A stretch of DNA of 9,235 nucleotides. Source: Aquificaceae bacterium (GTDB taxonomy: Bacteria; Aquificota; Aquificia; Aquificales; Aquificaceae). Below are positions 1 to 6,544 of this stretch, one piece after another; positions within the stretch are counted from its first letter, which is position 1, and every line of letters begins with the position of its first letter. Below the pieces are notes generated by a model, which had not been told where the DNA came from, ran no database searches, and was given only the letters and a program-made list of their open reading frames with translations. The stretch spans positions 1 through 9,235 of the forward strand of contig JANWYC010000029.1 of assembly GCA_025057245.1 (NCBI GenBank), given 5' to 3'. The translations under genes were made by a program, and so were the position numbers.

Positions 1-707
1 GGCTTTTCTTTGATAATGCCTTTTTGGTATGCTACCAGGGCAGAGGCTACCGCACCTGTTCCGCAGGCTAAAGTTTCACCCTCAACGCCACGCTCGTAGG
101 TTCTTATTCTTATACCTTTCTGAGAGACTGGCTCTATGAAGTTCACATTAGTGCCTTTTGGCTCAAACTCCTTGTTAAACCTTATAGCTCTACCCAGAGT
201 TTTCACATCAACACCGTCAAGGTTTTCCACTACGGACACAAAGTGAGGAACGCCCGTGTTTATAAAACTTCCTTCCAAGGCTTGACCGTTCAAGTTTAAA
301 CGAACTTCTCTGTAGCTGTGGGGTTTAGTAAGCTGAACCTTTACCCTACGACCGCCTTCTAAGACCCAAGCTCTTATTACGCCCGCTAAAGTTTCAAAGC
401 GAATCTCTTCATCTGACGTAATATTCTCGTAAGCAAATCTTACCGCACAGCGAGAACCGTTCCCACACATCTCCGCTATAGAACCGTCTGAGTTAAAAAA
501 CCGCCATCTAAAGTGATTGTTCCTATCCTGAGGCTCTTCTATAAGTATAAGACCATCCGCACCCACACCCACGTGAGGCTTGCAGACAGAGACTACAAAG
601 TCCTTCAAGTCTATTCTAAGCCTGCTTATGAAATCTTCCACCCTATGGTCTCTGTTGTCTATAACTACAAAATCGTTTCCCGAACCTTGCAACTTTGTAA
701 ATTCCAT
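1..707 (-). CDS. dapF: Diaminopimelate epimerase (3' end cut by window edge)
   Basis: Cytoplasmic PLP-independent racemase that converts LL- to meso-2,6-diaminopimelate, the step before lysine and the source of the peptidoglycan cross-linking residue. The reading frame is open from ATG at 707 to the left edge, giving 235 visible residues of a family usually about 270-280 long. The N-terminus MEFTKLQGSGNDFVVIDN is the family signature. Both catalytic cysteines are visible: Cys81 in EMCGNGSRC and Cys215 in LACGTGAVAS. The NTGVPHFV segment (150-157) and FEPKGTNVNF (181-190) match the two-lobed epimerase fold. The start is fixed by the conserved N-terminus. It has no Shine-Dalgarno sequence at normal distance; instead a TATAAT box lies 8 nt upstream, suggesting a very short or absent leader. 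It is divergent from lptB. About 40 C-terminal residues are missing because of the window edge, not a mutation. Identification is very secure. Confidence 0.97.
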   Translation of the reverse strand, partial: MEFTKLQGSGNDFVVIDNRDHRVEDFISRLRIDLKDFVVSVCKPHVGVGADGLILIEEPQDRNNHFRWRFFNSDGSIAEMCGNGSRCAVRFAYENITSDEEIRFETLAGVIRAWVLEGGRRVKVQLTKPHSYREVRLNLNGQALEGSFINTGVPHFVSVVENLDGVDVKTLGRAIRFNKEFEPKGTNVNFIEPVSQKGIRIRTYERGVEGETLACGTGAVASALVAYQKGIIKEK

Positions 708-742
708 GCTATAATATTATAACCAATCCCAGCAACCCCCAT
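665..742 (-). other. Possible 25-codon leader ORF overlapping the start of dapF
   Basis: A minus-strand ATG at 742 follows GGAGGAGGTGAG with ideal spacing, the strongest ribosome-binding site seen in the window. It opens a 25-codon frame beginning MGVAGIGYNIIAW and ending with TAG at 665-667. The frame overlaps the first 43 nt of dapF out of register, so it is not an N-terminal extension of the epimerase. If transcribed it could couple to dapF or act as a leader peptide. Against this, the candidate dapF -10 box lies inside it, so a transcript starting there would lack this ribosome-binding site. The product shows no recognisable domain and may not exist. Confidence 0.25.
716..721 (-). promoter_or_regulatory. 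Candidate -10 box of dapF
   Basis: On the minus strand a perfect TATAAT ends 8 nt before the dapF ATG. With the usual 6-8 nt from -10 box to start site, transcription would begin about 0-3 nt before the ATG, so the mRNA would be essentially leaderless. No convincing TTGACA-like -35 hexamer lies 16-18 nt upstream, where the sequence becomes G-rich. The match to the box is seen directly; promoter function is inferred, and AT-rich hexamers arise by chance. Confidence 0.45.
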
Positions 743-744
743 GG

Positions 745-765
745 CTCACCTCCTCCCTCACCTCC
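745..765. repeat. 9-bp direct repeat carrying twin Shine-Dalgarno complements
   Basis: CTCACCTCC occurs at 745-753 and again at 757-765 (12-nt period). Read on the minus strand each copy is GGAGGTGAG, a perfect full-length complement of the usual bacterial 16S rRNA 3' tail. On the plus strand each copy resembles the anti-Shine-Dalgarno sequence itself. The copies lie in a pure polypyrimidine stretch interrupted only by the two A residues. The minus-strand copy at 745-753 precedes an ATG at 742 by a few bases. The repeat is certain; any role in translation or regulation is inferred. Confidence 0.8.
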
Positions 766-780
766 CCCTCGGGGGGGTGA
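758..780 (+). promoter_or_regulatory. G/C-rich hairpin in the dapF-lptB intergenic region
   Basis: A 10-bp stem can form in plus-strand RNA. The 5' arm at 758-767 (TCACCTCCCC) pairs with the 3' arm at 771-780 (GGGGGGGTGA) around a CTC loop, with one U-G wobble. In minus-strand RNA the same pairing has a C-A mismatch. Neither side is followed by a T-run, so it does not look like an intrinsic terminator. It is upstream of the lptB -10 candidate, so it may be a DNA-level element or just a by-product of the G-tract. The structure is seen in the sequence; the function is unknown. Confidence 0.45.
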
Positions 781-806
781 AGAAAAACAAACCCAAAGAA
801 AACTCG

Positions 807-815
807 TTATAAAAT
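807..815 (+). promoter_or_regulatory. Candidate -10 region of lptB
   Basis: TTATAAAAT contains two overlapping 5-of-6 matches to TATAAT (TATAAA at 808-813 and TAAAAT at 810-815). It ends 8-10 nt before the first lptB ATG at 824, which would give a leader of only a few nucleotides. No Shine-Dalgarno sequence precedes the ATG, which fits near-leaderless translation. No clear -35 hexamer is visible. The geometry mirrors that of the divergent dapF box. Function is inferred. Confidence 0.4.
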
Positions 816-823
816 ACAAACCT

Positions 824-1540
824 ATGATGGTAGCAAAAGGAATAAGGAAAAGATACAAAAACAGAGAGATATTAAAGGGCATAGACTTACATCTGAAGAG
901 GGGAGAAGCATTGGGACTTCTTGGTCCTAACGGCGCAGGGAAAACCACGCTTTTTAACTGCCTTGTAGGGTTCGTGCCTGTAGATGGCGGAGCTATAGAG
1001 CTGGATGGTGAGGATATAACCCATCTACCAGCTCATAAAAGGGCGAGGAAAGGCATAACCTTCTTACCTCAGGAACATACGCTCTTTGAAGACCTTACCG
1101 TGTTGGAAAACCTGCTGGTCTTTCTTGAGTTTTTTGAAGAAGGTCATGAGTCCCAGTTGGCAAGAGCGGAGGAACTACTGGGAGATTTTGGACTACTTGA
1201 GCTAAGGGACCAGAAGGCTGGCAGACTGTCTGGAGGACAAAAGAGAAGGTTGGAAGTGGCAAGAGCTCTAATCCCAAAACCTAAATACATCTTCTTTGAC
1301 GAGCCTTTTACCGGCATAGACCCTATAATGATATCTGACATAAGGGCTATAGTGTTAGGTTTAAAGCTACAAAACATAGGCATTCTCATCACGGACCATA
1401 ATGTGAGAGAAACTATAAAGATGGTGGACAGGGTGTGTATAATAAGCGACGGAAGCATACTGGCTGAAGGAAGCCCCCAAGAGGTAAGCCTAAGAGAGGA
1501 TGTTAGGGAGGTATACCTGGGGAAGGATTTTAGCCTATGA
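824..1540 (+). CDS. lptB: LPS export ABC transporter ATP-binding protein LptB
   Basis: Cytoplasmic ATPase of the LptB2FG transporter, which extracts lipopolysaccharide from the inner membrane and pushes it along the Lpt bridge to the outer membrane. It has 238 residues, close to the usual 240. Walker A is GPNGAGKT at 34-41, Q-loop Gln83, signature LSGGQ at 135-139, Walker B YIFFDE at 155-160, and switch His192. LptB is distinguished from branched-chain amino-acid ATPases by DEPFTGIDPI, ILITDHNVRET and the C-terminal VYLGKDFSL. The reading frame starts with two ATGs (824 and 827); neither has a Shine-Dalgarno sequence and either could be used. It stands alone on its strand here, without lptA or lptC, although these are often adjacent in proteobacteria. 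It is divergent from dapF and convergent with the efflux operon. All motifs are intact, so it should be functional. Confidence 0.95.
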   Translation: MMVAKGIRKRYKNREILKGIDLHLKRGEALGLLGPNGAGKTTLFNCLVGFVPVDGGAIELDGEDITHLPAHKRARKGITFLPQEHTLFEDLTVLENLLVFLEFFEEGHESQLARAEELLGDFGLLELRDQKAGRLSGGQKRRLEVARALIPKPKYIFFDEPFTGIDPIMISDIRAIVLGLKLQNIGILITDHNVRETIKMVDRVCIISDGSILAEGSPQEVSLREDVREVYLGKDFSL

Positions 1541-1602
1541 ACTGTTGTTTTTATGAGATGTTTTAATTTTCTCCAAAGTGGGAAAAACAAGACTTATAAA
1601 AC

Positions 1603-1625
1603 AAAAAAGCTACTCCTCAAAGAGG
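1603..1625 (-). terminator. Weak candidate terminator of the efflux operon
   Basis: In minus-strand orientation a short hairpin, CCTC-TTT-GAGG (1615-1625), is followed by AGTAGC and then six T residues (1603-1608), with more T-rich sequence beyond. It lies about 43 nt past the stop of the last operon gene, in the right place for an intrinsic terminator. The stem is only 4 bp and the gap before the T-run is long, so it is a poor example. No better candidate is visible for either strand in this convergent gap. Confidence 0.3.
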
Positions 1626-1657
1626 TGCAGATGTGTTCACAGTAACCAGCACTTGCA

Positions 1658-1682
1658 AGCTATAACCTTACCAGCTATAACC
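1658..1682. repeat. 10-bp direct repeat across the 3' end of the terminal operon gene
   Basis: AGCTATAACC occurs at 1658-1667 and 1673-1682. On the minus strand GGTTATAGCT is found once inside the last codons of the outer-membrane protein gene and again just after its TAA stop. It looks like a small local duplication with a 15-nt period. No function is evident. Confidence 0.6.
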
Positions 1683-2585
1683 GCTGAGAATTCCTACAAT
1701 CAGTGCACTTCTGTCATAAAAGTCAATGTTTGCATCAGTTATCCTGTATCCTGCCACACCTCTAATATATGCCCGTGGATGGAAGGTTTTTGTTCTCGTA
1801 AGGCTAAAGAGCAAAGAGTAGTGGTTTTCTCTCCTTTTTTCTCTAAGTATGGGGTCAGACTTAAAGTAGCGGTCTTGTCCAAAGGACAGGTTCAAGTCGT
1901 ATAGGAAAAGACCGTTTCTGTAAAGCCCAGATATTCCAGCGGTATAACCTGCGTATGAGTTCGCCCTACCCCTTGCTTGAGAGTAGTCAAGGTTTAAAGA
2001 AGGAGTAACGCGGACCTCCTTTGACACTGGATAGGAGATGGAATACCTCACGGATGTAAGAAACCTATCGCGACGCAAGGCGGATACTCTCTTTCCCAAA
2101 TCGTCCTCTTCCACATCAGAGTAGAGAGCTCTTATGCGGAGGGATGTAATGCCCTGCGTTAGTCTCATGCCTGCTTCGTAGTCTCGCTGGTATGTCTCTT
2201 CTCTTTCTGCACCTGTTAAGTATGGGTCTTTCCACACCCTTCTAAAAGGGTTCACTCCAACAAAAAACTCGGTTTTCTGAGCTATGAAGTCCCTTCTTTC
2301 AACGCCTACCTGTATGGAAGGTGCTTGCTCCTCCGTTGCGGACTTTATAAAGTAAGTGCTTTTTTCTCTTCTCAGTCTTAGTTGAAGGTCTATTAAAGGA
2401 AAAGCCTCTAAAAAACTATCCTGAGGTTCACCCAAGCTGTTGATGTAGTCGCTTCCTTGCGTAGAGAGGTTATTCTTACCTTGTATAAACCCAATGCCAA
2501 GACCCAAGCGGTTCTCCTCTCCATAAACCAGAAAGGGTAAGAACAGTAATAAAACTGCTCTCTTCATACTTTTCATTTTAGCCAT
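1668..2585 (-). CDS. DUF2860-like outer-membrane beta-barrel protein
   Basis: Probable outer-membrane protein of unknown function, 305 residues from the first ATG. A basic start and hydrophobic run (residues 7-22, KRAVLLLFLPFLVYG) form a signal peptide. The mature part alternates polar and hydrophobic residues like beta-strands, is rich in Tyr and Arg, has no long hydrophobic helix, and ends in Trp, the terminal aromatic expected of a BAM-assembled barrel. The segments VWKDPYLTGAEREET (117-131) and ANIDFYDRSA (285-294) resemble, from memory, conserved parts of DUF2860 proteins of proteobacteria; I could not run a profile search. The first ATG (2585) overlaps the MFS gene by 8 nt; ATGs at 2576 and 2567 are alternatives, and the last gives the most typical signal peptide. 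It is the final gene of the efflux operon, so it may serve that pump or the same stress response. That link is inferred from position only. Confidence 0.75.
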   Translation of the reverse strand: MAKMKSMKRAVLLLFLPFLVYGEENRLGLGIGFIQGKNNLSTQGSDYINSLGEPQDSFLEAFPLIDLQLRLRREKSTYFIKSATEEQAPSIQVGVERRDFIAQKTEFFVGVNPFRRVWKDPYLTGAEREETYQRDYEAGMRLTQGITSLRIRALYSDVEEDDLGKRVSALRRDRFLTSVRYSISYPVSKEVRVTPSLNLDYSQARGRANSYAGYTAGISGLYRNGLFLYDLNLSFGQDRYFKSDPILREKRRENHYSLLFSLTRTKTFHPRAYIRGVAGYRITDANIDFYDRSALIVGILSGYSW

Positions 2586-4164
2586 TCTCCGCCTCTGCCT
2601 GTTTTAGTTTTCTTACGCCTTGAGATACTACCAGAACCGTATCCTTAAACAGAAGGTAGAACACTGGCAGGCTTCCTAAAAGAGCCCACATGCCCGCAAG
2701 AAAGAGCGTCAGGCTAAAGGCATCGGATAGGGCGTAAAGGGTCTGAAGTTGGTATAGCATGGCTTTTGCCCTCTCCTCCGCTTGATAGGTGTATGATGAT
2801 AGCCACTCTACAGCCTTTTGAAGCTCCAGCTCAAGCCAGTAAGGGTTCTGTATCTCCGTGCTTCTTTGCATGTTCTCCGCCATTGACCTCTGTAAGTCGT
2901 TGGTTGCAAGAGCGGTGCCGAAAGAGCCACCCACAAACCTTATGTAGTGCATCAGACTTACGCCAAGAGTAGTCTTATCACCCAGTTTTTTCAAGGCTAA
3001 CTGGGTTATGGGTGCAAAGAAAAACCCCATCCCCGCACCCATGGCTACGAGGTAAAGCACGGCTGTGTCTTTGGAAGTAAAGTAGTTTAACTTCGGTAGT
3101 AAAAAGAAGTTTACACCGAGATACAGAAAGGTGGCTATGTAAAGGGCGAGCTTTGGAGACTTTTTGTCAGAGATTATGCCTGCCACGGGTGAGAGGACTC
3201 CAATGGTTAAAGCCATGGGAAGTATGGCAAGACCTGCCTGAAGAGTGGTATAGCCCTTGAGCTTTTCAAAGTAAAGTGGTATAAGGTAGAAAACCTGATA
3301 CATGGAAAAACCCAACACAAAACAGTAAACCCAGAAGGCAATTAGGAACTCCCTTATCTTCAGCACTGATGGGTCAATTAGCTTATCCTTTGACAAAATC
3401 TCAGATAGCAAGAAAAGGAGGAAGGAAAAGAGGGAAAGCAAACTCAGGTAGAGTATGTAGTCGCTGGCAAACCAACCCTCCTTCTGACCTCTGGAGAGAA
3501 CTATGAGCAGGCTAACCGTTGAAACGGAGATAAAAAGGTAAGAGAGGAAGTTTAACCTCATGGAGTGAGCGGGTTTGTATTCCTTTAAAAAGAAAAAGGC
3601 AAGGGTAAAGTTAAGAATCCCTATAGGTAAATTTATGTAAAAAATCCATCGCCAGTCTATGTGCTCCGTTATCCATCCGCCGAGAGTAGGACCCAAGGCG
3701 GGTGCAAAACTTACGCCAAGCCCGTATATACCCATGGCAAGACCTCTTTTCTCGGGTGCATACGCGGAGAAGAGCATAGCCTCTGCGCTTACCACGATAA
3801 GAGATTCACCAAAGCCCTGCACCGCTCTTGCGGTTATCATCCACTCAAGGGAATGAGCCTGACCACAGAAGAAAGATGCGGTGGTAAACAGGAAAAGACC
3901 TGCAAGAAAAACCTTTTTTAGACCCAGCTTGCTTTCGAGCCACTCCACCAAAAGTATGGCAGTAGCCGCAGAGGTCATGTAAGAGGTTATAACCCACTGA
4001 ACGCCGTACAGGTCTGTGCTTAGAGGTGCCATCATCTTGGGCACAACGATATCCACTATGGTAGTGTCCAATATTGCCATAAATACGCCTATCATAAGGG
4101 CAAGGGTAAGAACCGCACGCTCCGTCTCAGAAAGGGTTCTATAGAAAGGTGTCTCCGCCTTCAT
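2578..4164 (-). CDS. emrB: EmrB/QacA-type MFS drug:H+ antiporter (DHA2 family, 14 TM)
   Basis: Inner-membrane proton-driven exporter, the pump of an EmrAB-TolC-like system for lipophilic toxic compounds. It has 528 residues, normal for DHA2 proteins. About 14 hydrophobic segments are readable. Motif D1 is LDTTIVDIVVP at 32-42 with Asp33 in TM1. Motif B-like ARAVQGFGES spans 112-121 with Arg113. Motif C, GVSFAPALGPTLGGW (150-164), is the antiporter signature after TM5. It is followed by WRWIFYINLPIGI, typical of EmrB. A long polar stretch (about 423-475) before the last helix matches the periplasmic loop seen in EmrB. Its ATG overlaps the stop of the EmrA-like gene by 4 nt, as expected for co-translated partners. 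The substrate cannot be read from sequence. The family is certain; the symbol is used in the broad sense of an EmrB homologue. Confidence 0.92.
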   Translation of the reverse strand: MKAETPFYRTLSETERAVLTLALMIGVFMAILDTTIVDIVVPKMMAPLSTDLYGVQWVITSYMTSAATAILLVEWLESKLGLKKVFLAGLFLFTTASFFCGQAHSLEWMITARAVQGFGESLIVVSAEAMLFSAYAPEKRGLAMGIYGLGVSFAPALGPTLGGWITEHIDWRWIFYINLPIGILNFTLAFFFLKEYKPAHSMRLNFLSYLFISVSTVSLLIVLSRGQKEGWFASDYILYLSLLSLFSFLLFLLSEILSKDKLIDPSVLKIREFLIAFWVYCFVLGFSMYQVFYLIPLYFEKLKGYTTLQAGLAILPMALTIGVLSPVAGIISDKKSPKLALYIATFLYLGVNFFLLPKLNYFTSKDTAVLYLVAMGAGMGFFFAPITQLALKKLGDKTTLGVSLMHYIRFVGGSFGTALATNDLQRSMAENMQRSTEIQNPYWLELELQKAVEWLSSYTYQAEERAKAMLYQLQTLYALSDAFSLTLFLAGMWALLGSLPVFYLLFKDTVLVVSQGVRKLKQAEAENG

Positions 4165-5279
4165 TCTCTCTTTATCTCCACCCTTCCACCCATACCTACC
4201 CTTAAAAGACCCATCTCACCCTTCTTTAGCCTTATCTTCACCGGTATTCTTTGAACCACCTTGGTAAACTCGCCAGCGGACACATCCCTTGGGACGAGGG
4301 CAAAAGTGGCTGCGGAGGCAGGGCTTATCTCTTCCACTTCACCCTCAAAAACCTTGTCAGGGTATGCATCAAGGGTCAGGTACGCCTTTGAACCCACCTT
4401 TACGCCCCTGAGCTTCGTCTCCTCCAAAAGAGCCTCTGCGTAGAAAGAACCTTCCTCAATAAGGCTAAAAACGGGCTGACCAGCTCTTACGGTATCCCCA
4501 GCGCTGACGAGCCTTTTAGCAACCACCCCGCGCACGGGAGAGAGGAGCTCCGTTCTTTTCAGGTCAAGCTCCGTTTTTTTGAGCTGAGCTTCAACAACTT
4601 TTATCTCCTCCTCCACAGACCTAAGCCTTTCTCTAAGCTCTCTCAGGCTAAGCCTTTCCACCTCAGAAGACCTTAGCTCCTTCTGAGCCTTTGAGTAGTT
4701 GCTTCTTACTTCCTTCAGACTGTCCTCCAGAGCTCTTTTCCTCAAAAGCAGAGTTTGGTAATGTGTGTCCACCTGCTCAAATCTCTGTCTGGATATGAGA
4801 CCCTCCTTTAACAGGTTTTCCAGCCTATCCCTATCCCTCTTGGTCTGCTCTATTTGGAGCTCCAGTTCCTTAACTTGCTTCGTAAGGGCTTCCTCCCTTG
4901 CGGATATTTCTCTAAGCGTATCCTCAGACATACCCACCCTCAGGCTTAACTGCTTTTCCAATCTTTCCACCTGCACTTTAAGGGCATCTCTCTGAGCTAT
5001 TAAAGATTCCAGCCTGCTCTTTTGAGCCTCAAGGTTTAGCCTGTAGTCTTCTGGCTCAATTCTCGCAAGAACCTCGCCTTTTTCCACTTTGTCTCCCATG
5101 TCTTTGTAAACCTCCACCACCCTACCGCTTACTTCAAAGGAAAGGTTCACCATACGGTCAGACCTAATAAAGACCGCATCCGTTATGGCATATTCAATCC
5201 TGTGCTTTATCCACCTGTAGGAGAGAAAACCAAAAAGAATAAGCAAGAAAACTATAAGCCCAGCACCCAGCTTTTTCAT
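4161..5279 (-). CDS. emrA: EmrA/HlyD-type periplasmic adaptor of the MFS pump
   Basis: Membrane-fusion protein bridging the MFS pump and a TolC-type channel. It has 372 residues. One N-terminal transmembrane helix (about 5-20) anchors it. The two halves of the lipoyl/barrel-sandwich domain are at about 42-80 and 245-275, and a long coiled-coil hairpin lies between (about 80-243). The hairpin tip has the TolC-docking RLS motif R-x3-L-x6-S as Arg152, Leu156, Ser163. The beta-barrel region contains SPASAATFALVP...VVQRIPVKI, characteristic of EmrA. The start has a good GAGAGGTG site at 5288-5295, 8 nt before the ATG. The gene overlaps the upstream TolC-like gene and the downstream MFS gene by 4 nt each (ATGA). 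It looks intact and functional. Confidence 0.93.
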   Translation of the reverse strand: MKKLGAGLIVFLLILFGFLSYRWIKHRIEYAITDAVFIRSDRMVNLSFEVSGRVVEVYKDMGDKVEKGEVLARIEPEDYRLNLEAQKSRLESLIAQRDALKVQVERLEKQLSLRVGMSEDTLREISAREEALTKQVKELELQIEQTKRDRDRLENLLKEGLISRQRFEQVDTHYQTLLLRKRALEDSLKEVRSNYSKAQKELRSSEVERLSLRELRERLRSVEEEIKVVEAQLKKTELDLKRTELLSPVRGVVAKRLVSAGDTVRAGQPVFSLIEEGSFYAEALLEETKLRGVKVGSKAYLTLDAYPDKVFEGEVEEISPASAATFALVPRDVSAGEFTKVVQRIPVKIRLKKGEMGLLRVGMGGRVEIKRE

Positions 5280-6544
5280 AGCTCGCCCACCTCTCGCAAA
5301 AGTTCAAAGTAAGCTCTCAGAAGCTCGTAGTAGGCTATGACCCTTGCCTTTCTTGCCTGCGTTAGGCTCGCCTCCGCCTGAAGCAAGTCCGCACCGCTTA
5401 TGATTTGGTTTCTGTATTGTTCCAAGGAAAGCCTGTAAAATTCCTCCGCAAACTTTAGGCTCTCCTCCGCAACCTTTAGGTTGTCCTCCGCAACCCTAAG
5501 ACCTTCGTAAGCTGACCTTATACGGAGAGCTATGCCATCCTTTAAGTCTTTTAGCTCCTTCTTAAGCCCCTTTTCCTCTTCTTCCAAGGCTAAGGCTGTA
5601 TAGTAGGGCTTGAAAGACTGAAAGCTCAAGCTCAAGCCTGCACCCACTGTGAAAAATCCTTTCGGAGAAAAGGCTGGGTTCTGGTCTGAGTAGTTGTAAA
5701 CTGCCTCAAGGAAGAGCTTTGGGTAAAACTGGCTCAGTTCAGAGCGTCTCTGAAGTTGGTTTATCCTCAATCTCTCGCTGAGCATCTTAATAACAGACCT
5801 CTTCTCCTCGGACAGCTTTATCCACTGGGAGAGCTCCGTGCTTTTTATCTCAACTTTGGGTGGCTCAATACTCTTTAGCCTTTCTTCCTCCACCCTCGTT
5901 AGTCTTGACAGGTTTGCCAAAGCTACCAAATACTCGCCTTCGGTCTTTCTTAAGTCTCTTTCCACCTCCGCAAGCCTCACCCTTGCCTGAAGCACGTCCG
6001 TTATAGCTATGAGTCCCTCTCTGTAAAAGGCTTCCCTCTGCCTTAAGTCCATAGCCACCGCCTCTTTCTGCTTTTTTACCACTTCGAGGAGTTCCTTAAC
6101 GGAGAGCACGGAGAGAAAGGCTTTGACCACATCAAGCTTTACATCAAGCAAAGTCTCCGTCAGCTCTTCCTCGGTGAGTTTTAGCGTGCTTTTTGATATC
6201 TCCACCGCAGAGCTCCTAAGACCTCCGTCGTAAAGCACCTGCCTTATACCCGCTTGAAAGCTCTGGTAGCTCCTCTTTGAACTGCTTATTTGCATGGCAG
6301 GAAGCCCACCCATAGGCGGTATGTTAAAAGACTGCCTTTCAGACTGGAAGGAAAACTTGTAGCCAGAAAACACCTCAGGGTAGTAAAGTTGACCGCTTGC
6401 TTTGAGTTTAAGCCTTGCGGACTGCACCGCATGCTTCTTCGAAGCCACCCTTTGATTGTTTTCCTCCGCAAGCCTCAAGAGCTCCTCAAGGTTCAAGGAG
6501 AAGCAGTGAGACACTACAAAAAACAGAAGCACTAAGAGCCACAT
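5276..6544 (-). CDS. TolC-family outer-membrane efflux channel (partner of EmrAB-type pump)
   Basis: Trimeric outer-membrane duct with a periplasmic alpha-barrel; 422 residues, in the normal range. The signal peptide is WLLVLLFFVVSHCFS (2-16). The Cys in it is not in a proper lipobox (His precedes it), so it is probably not a lipoprotein. The family's twofold repeat is visible: LEELLRLAEENNQRV (19-33) opens the first half, with strand regions near 52-110. A long coiled-coil follows, containing FYREGLIAITDVLQARVRLAEV (173-194), then second-half strands near 274-310 and the matching YRNQIISGADLLQAEASL (377-394). The start is supported by AGAGG at 6551-6555, 6 nt before the ATG. It overlaps tetR by 13 nt upstream and the EmrA-like gene by 4 nt downstream, which makes it the likely channel for that pump. 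Confidence 0.92.
   Translation of the reverse strand: MWLLVLLFFVVSHCFSLNLEELLRLAEENNQRVASKKHAVQSARLKLKASGQLYYPEVFSGYKFSFQSERQSFNIPPMGGLPAMQISSSKRSYQSFQAGIRQVLYDGGLRSSAVEISKSTLKLTEEELTETLLDVKLDVVKAFLSVLSVKELLEVVKKQKEAVAMDLRQREAFYREGLIAITDVLQARVRLAEVERDLRKTEGEYLVALANLSRLTRVEEERLKSIEPPKVEIKSTELSQWIKLSEEKRSVIKMLSERLRINQLQRRSELSQFYPKLFLEAVYNYSDQNPAFSPKGFFTVGAGLSLSFQSFKPYYTALALEEEEKGLKKELKDLKDGIALRIRSAYEGLRVAEDNLKVAEESLKFAEEFYRLSLEQYRNQIISGADLLQAEASLTQARKARVIAYYELLRAYFELLREVGEL

Noticed and set aside
758..780. Intrinsic terminator at the G-rich hairpin
   Set aside because: No T-run follows on either strand, and it sits between divergent genes where no terminator is needed.
741..812. A 23-codon plus-strand frame starting ATGGCTCACC
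   Set aside because: No ribosome-binding site, and it is encoded by the polypyrimidine/hairpin tract; most likely accidental.
1144..1590. A 148-codon minus-strand reading frame antisense to lptB
   Set aside because: It lies almost entirely opposite a gene with all ABC ATPase motifs intact. Its translation is low-complexity, rich in Ser and Pro, with no recognisable domain.
1578..1904. A 108-codon plus-strand frame starting in the convergent gap
   Set aside because: Most of it is opposite the beta-barrel gene, it has no ribosome-binding site, and its composition is not protein-like. It is a shadow of the minus-strand gene.
6490..6544. Lipoprotein signal in the first TolC-like protein (Cys14)
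   Set aside because: The residue before the Cys is His, which does not fit a lipobox; an ordinary signal peptide cleaved a few residues later is more likely.
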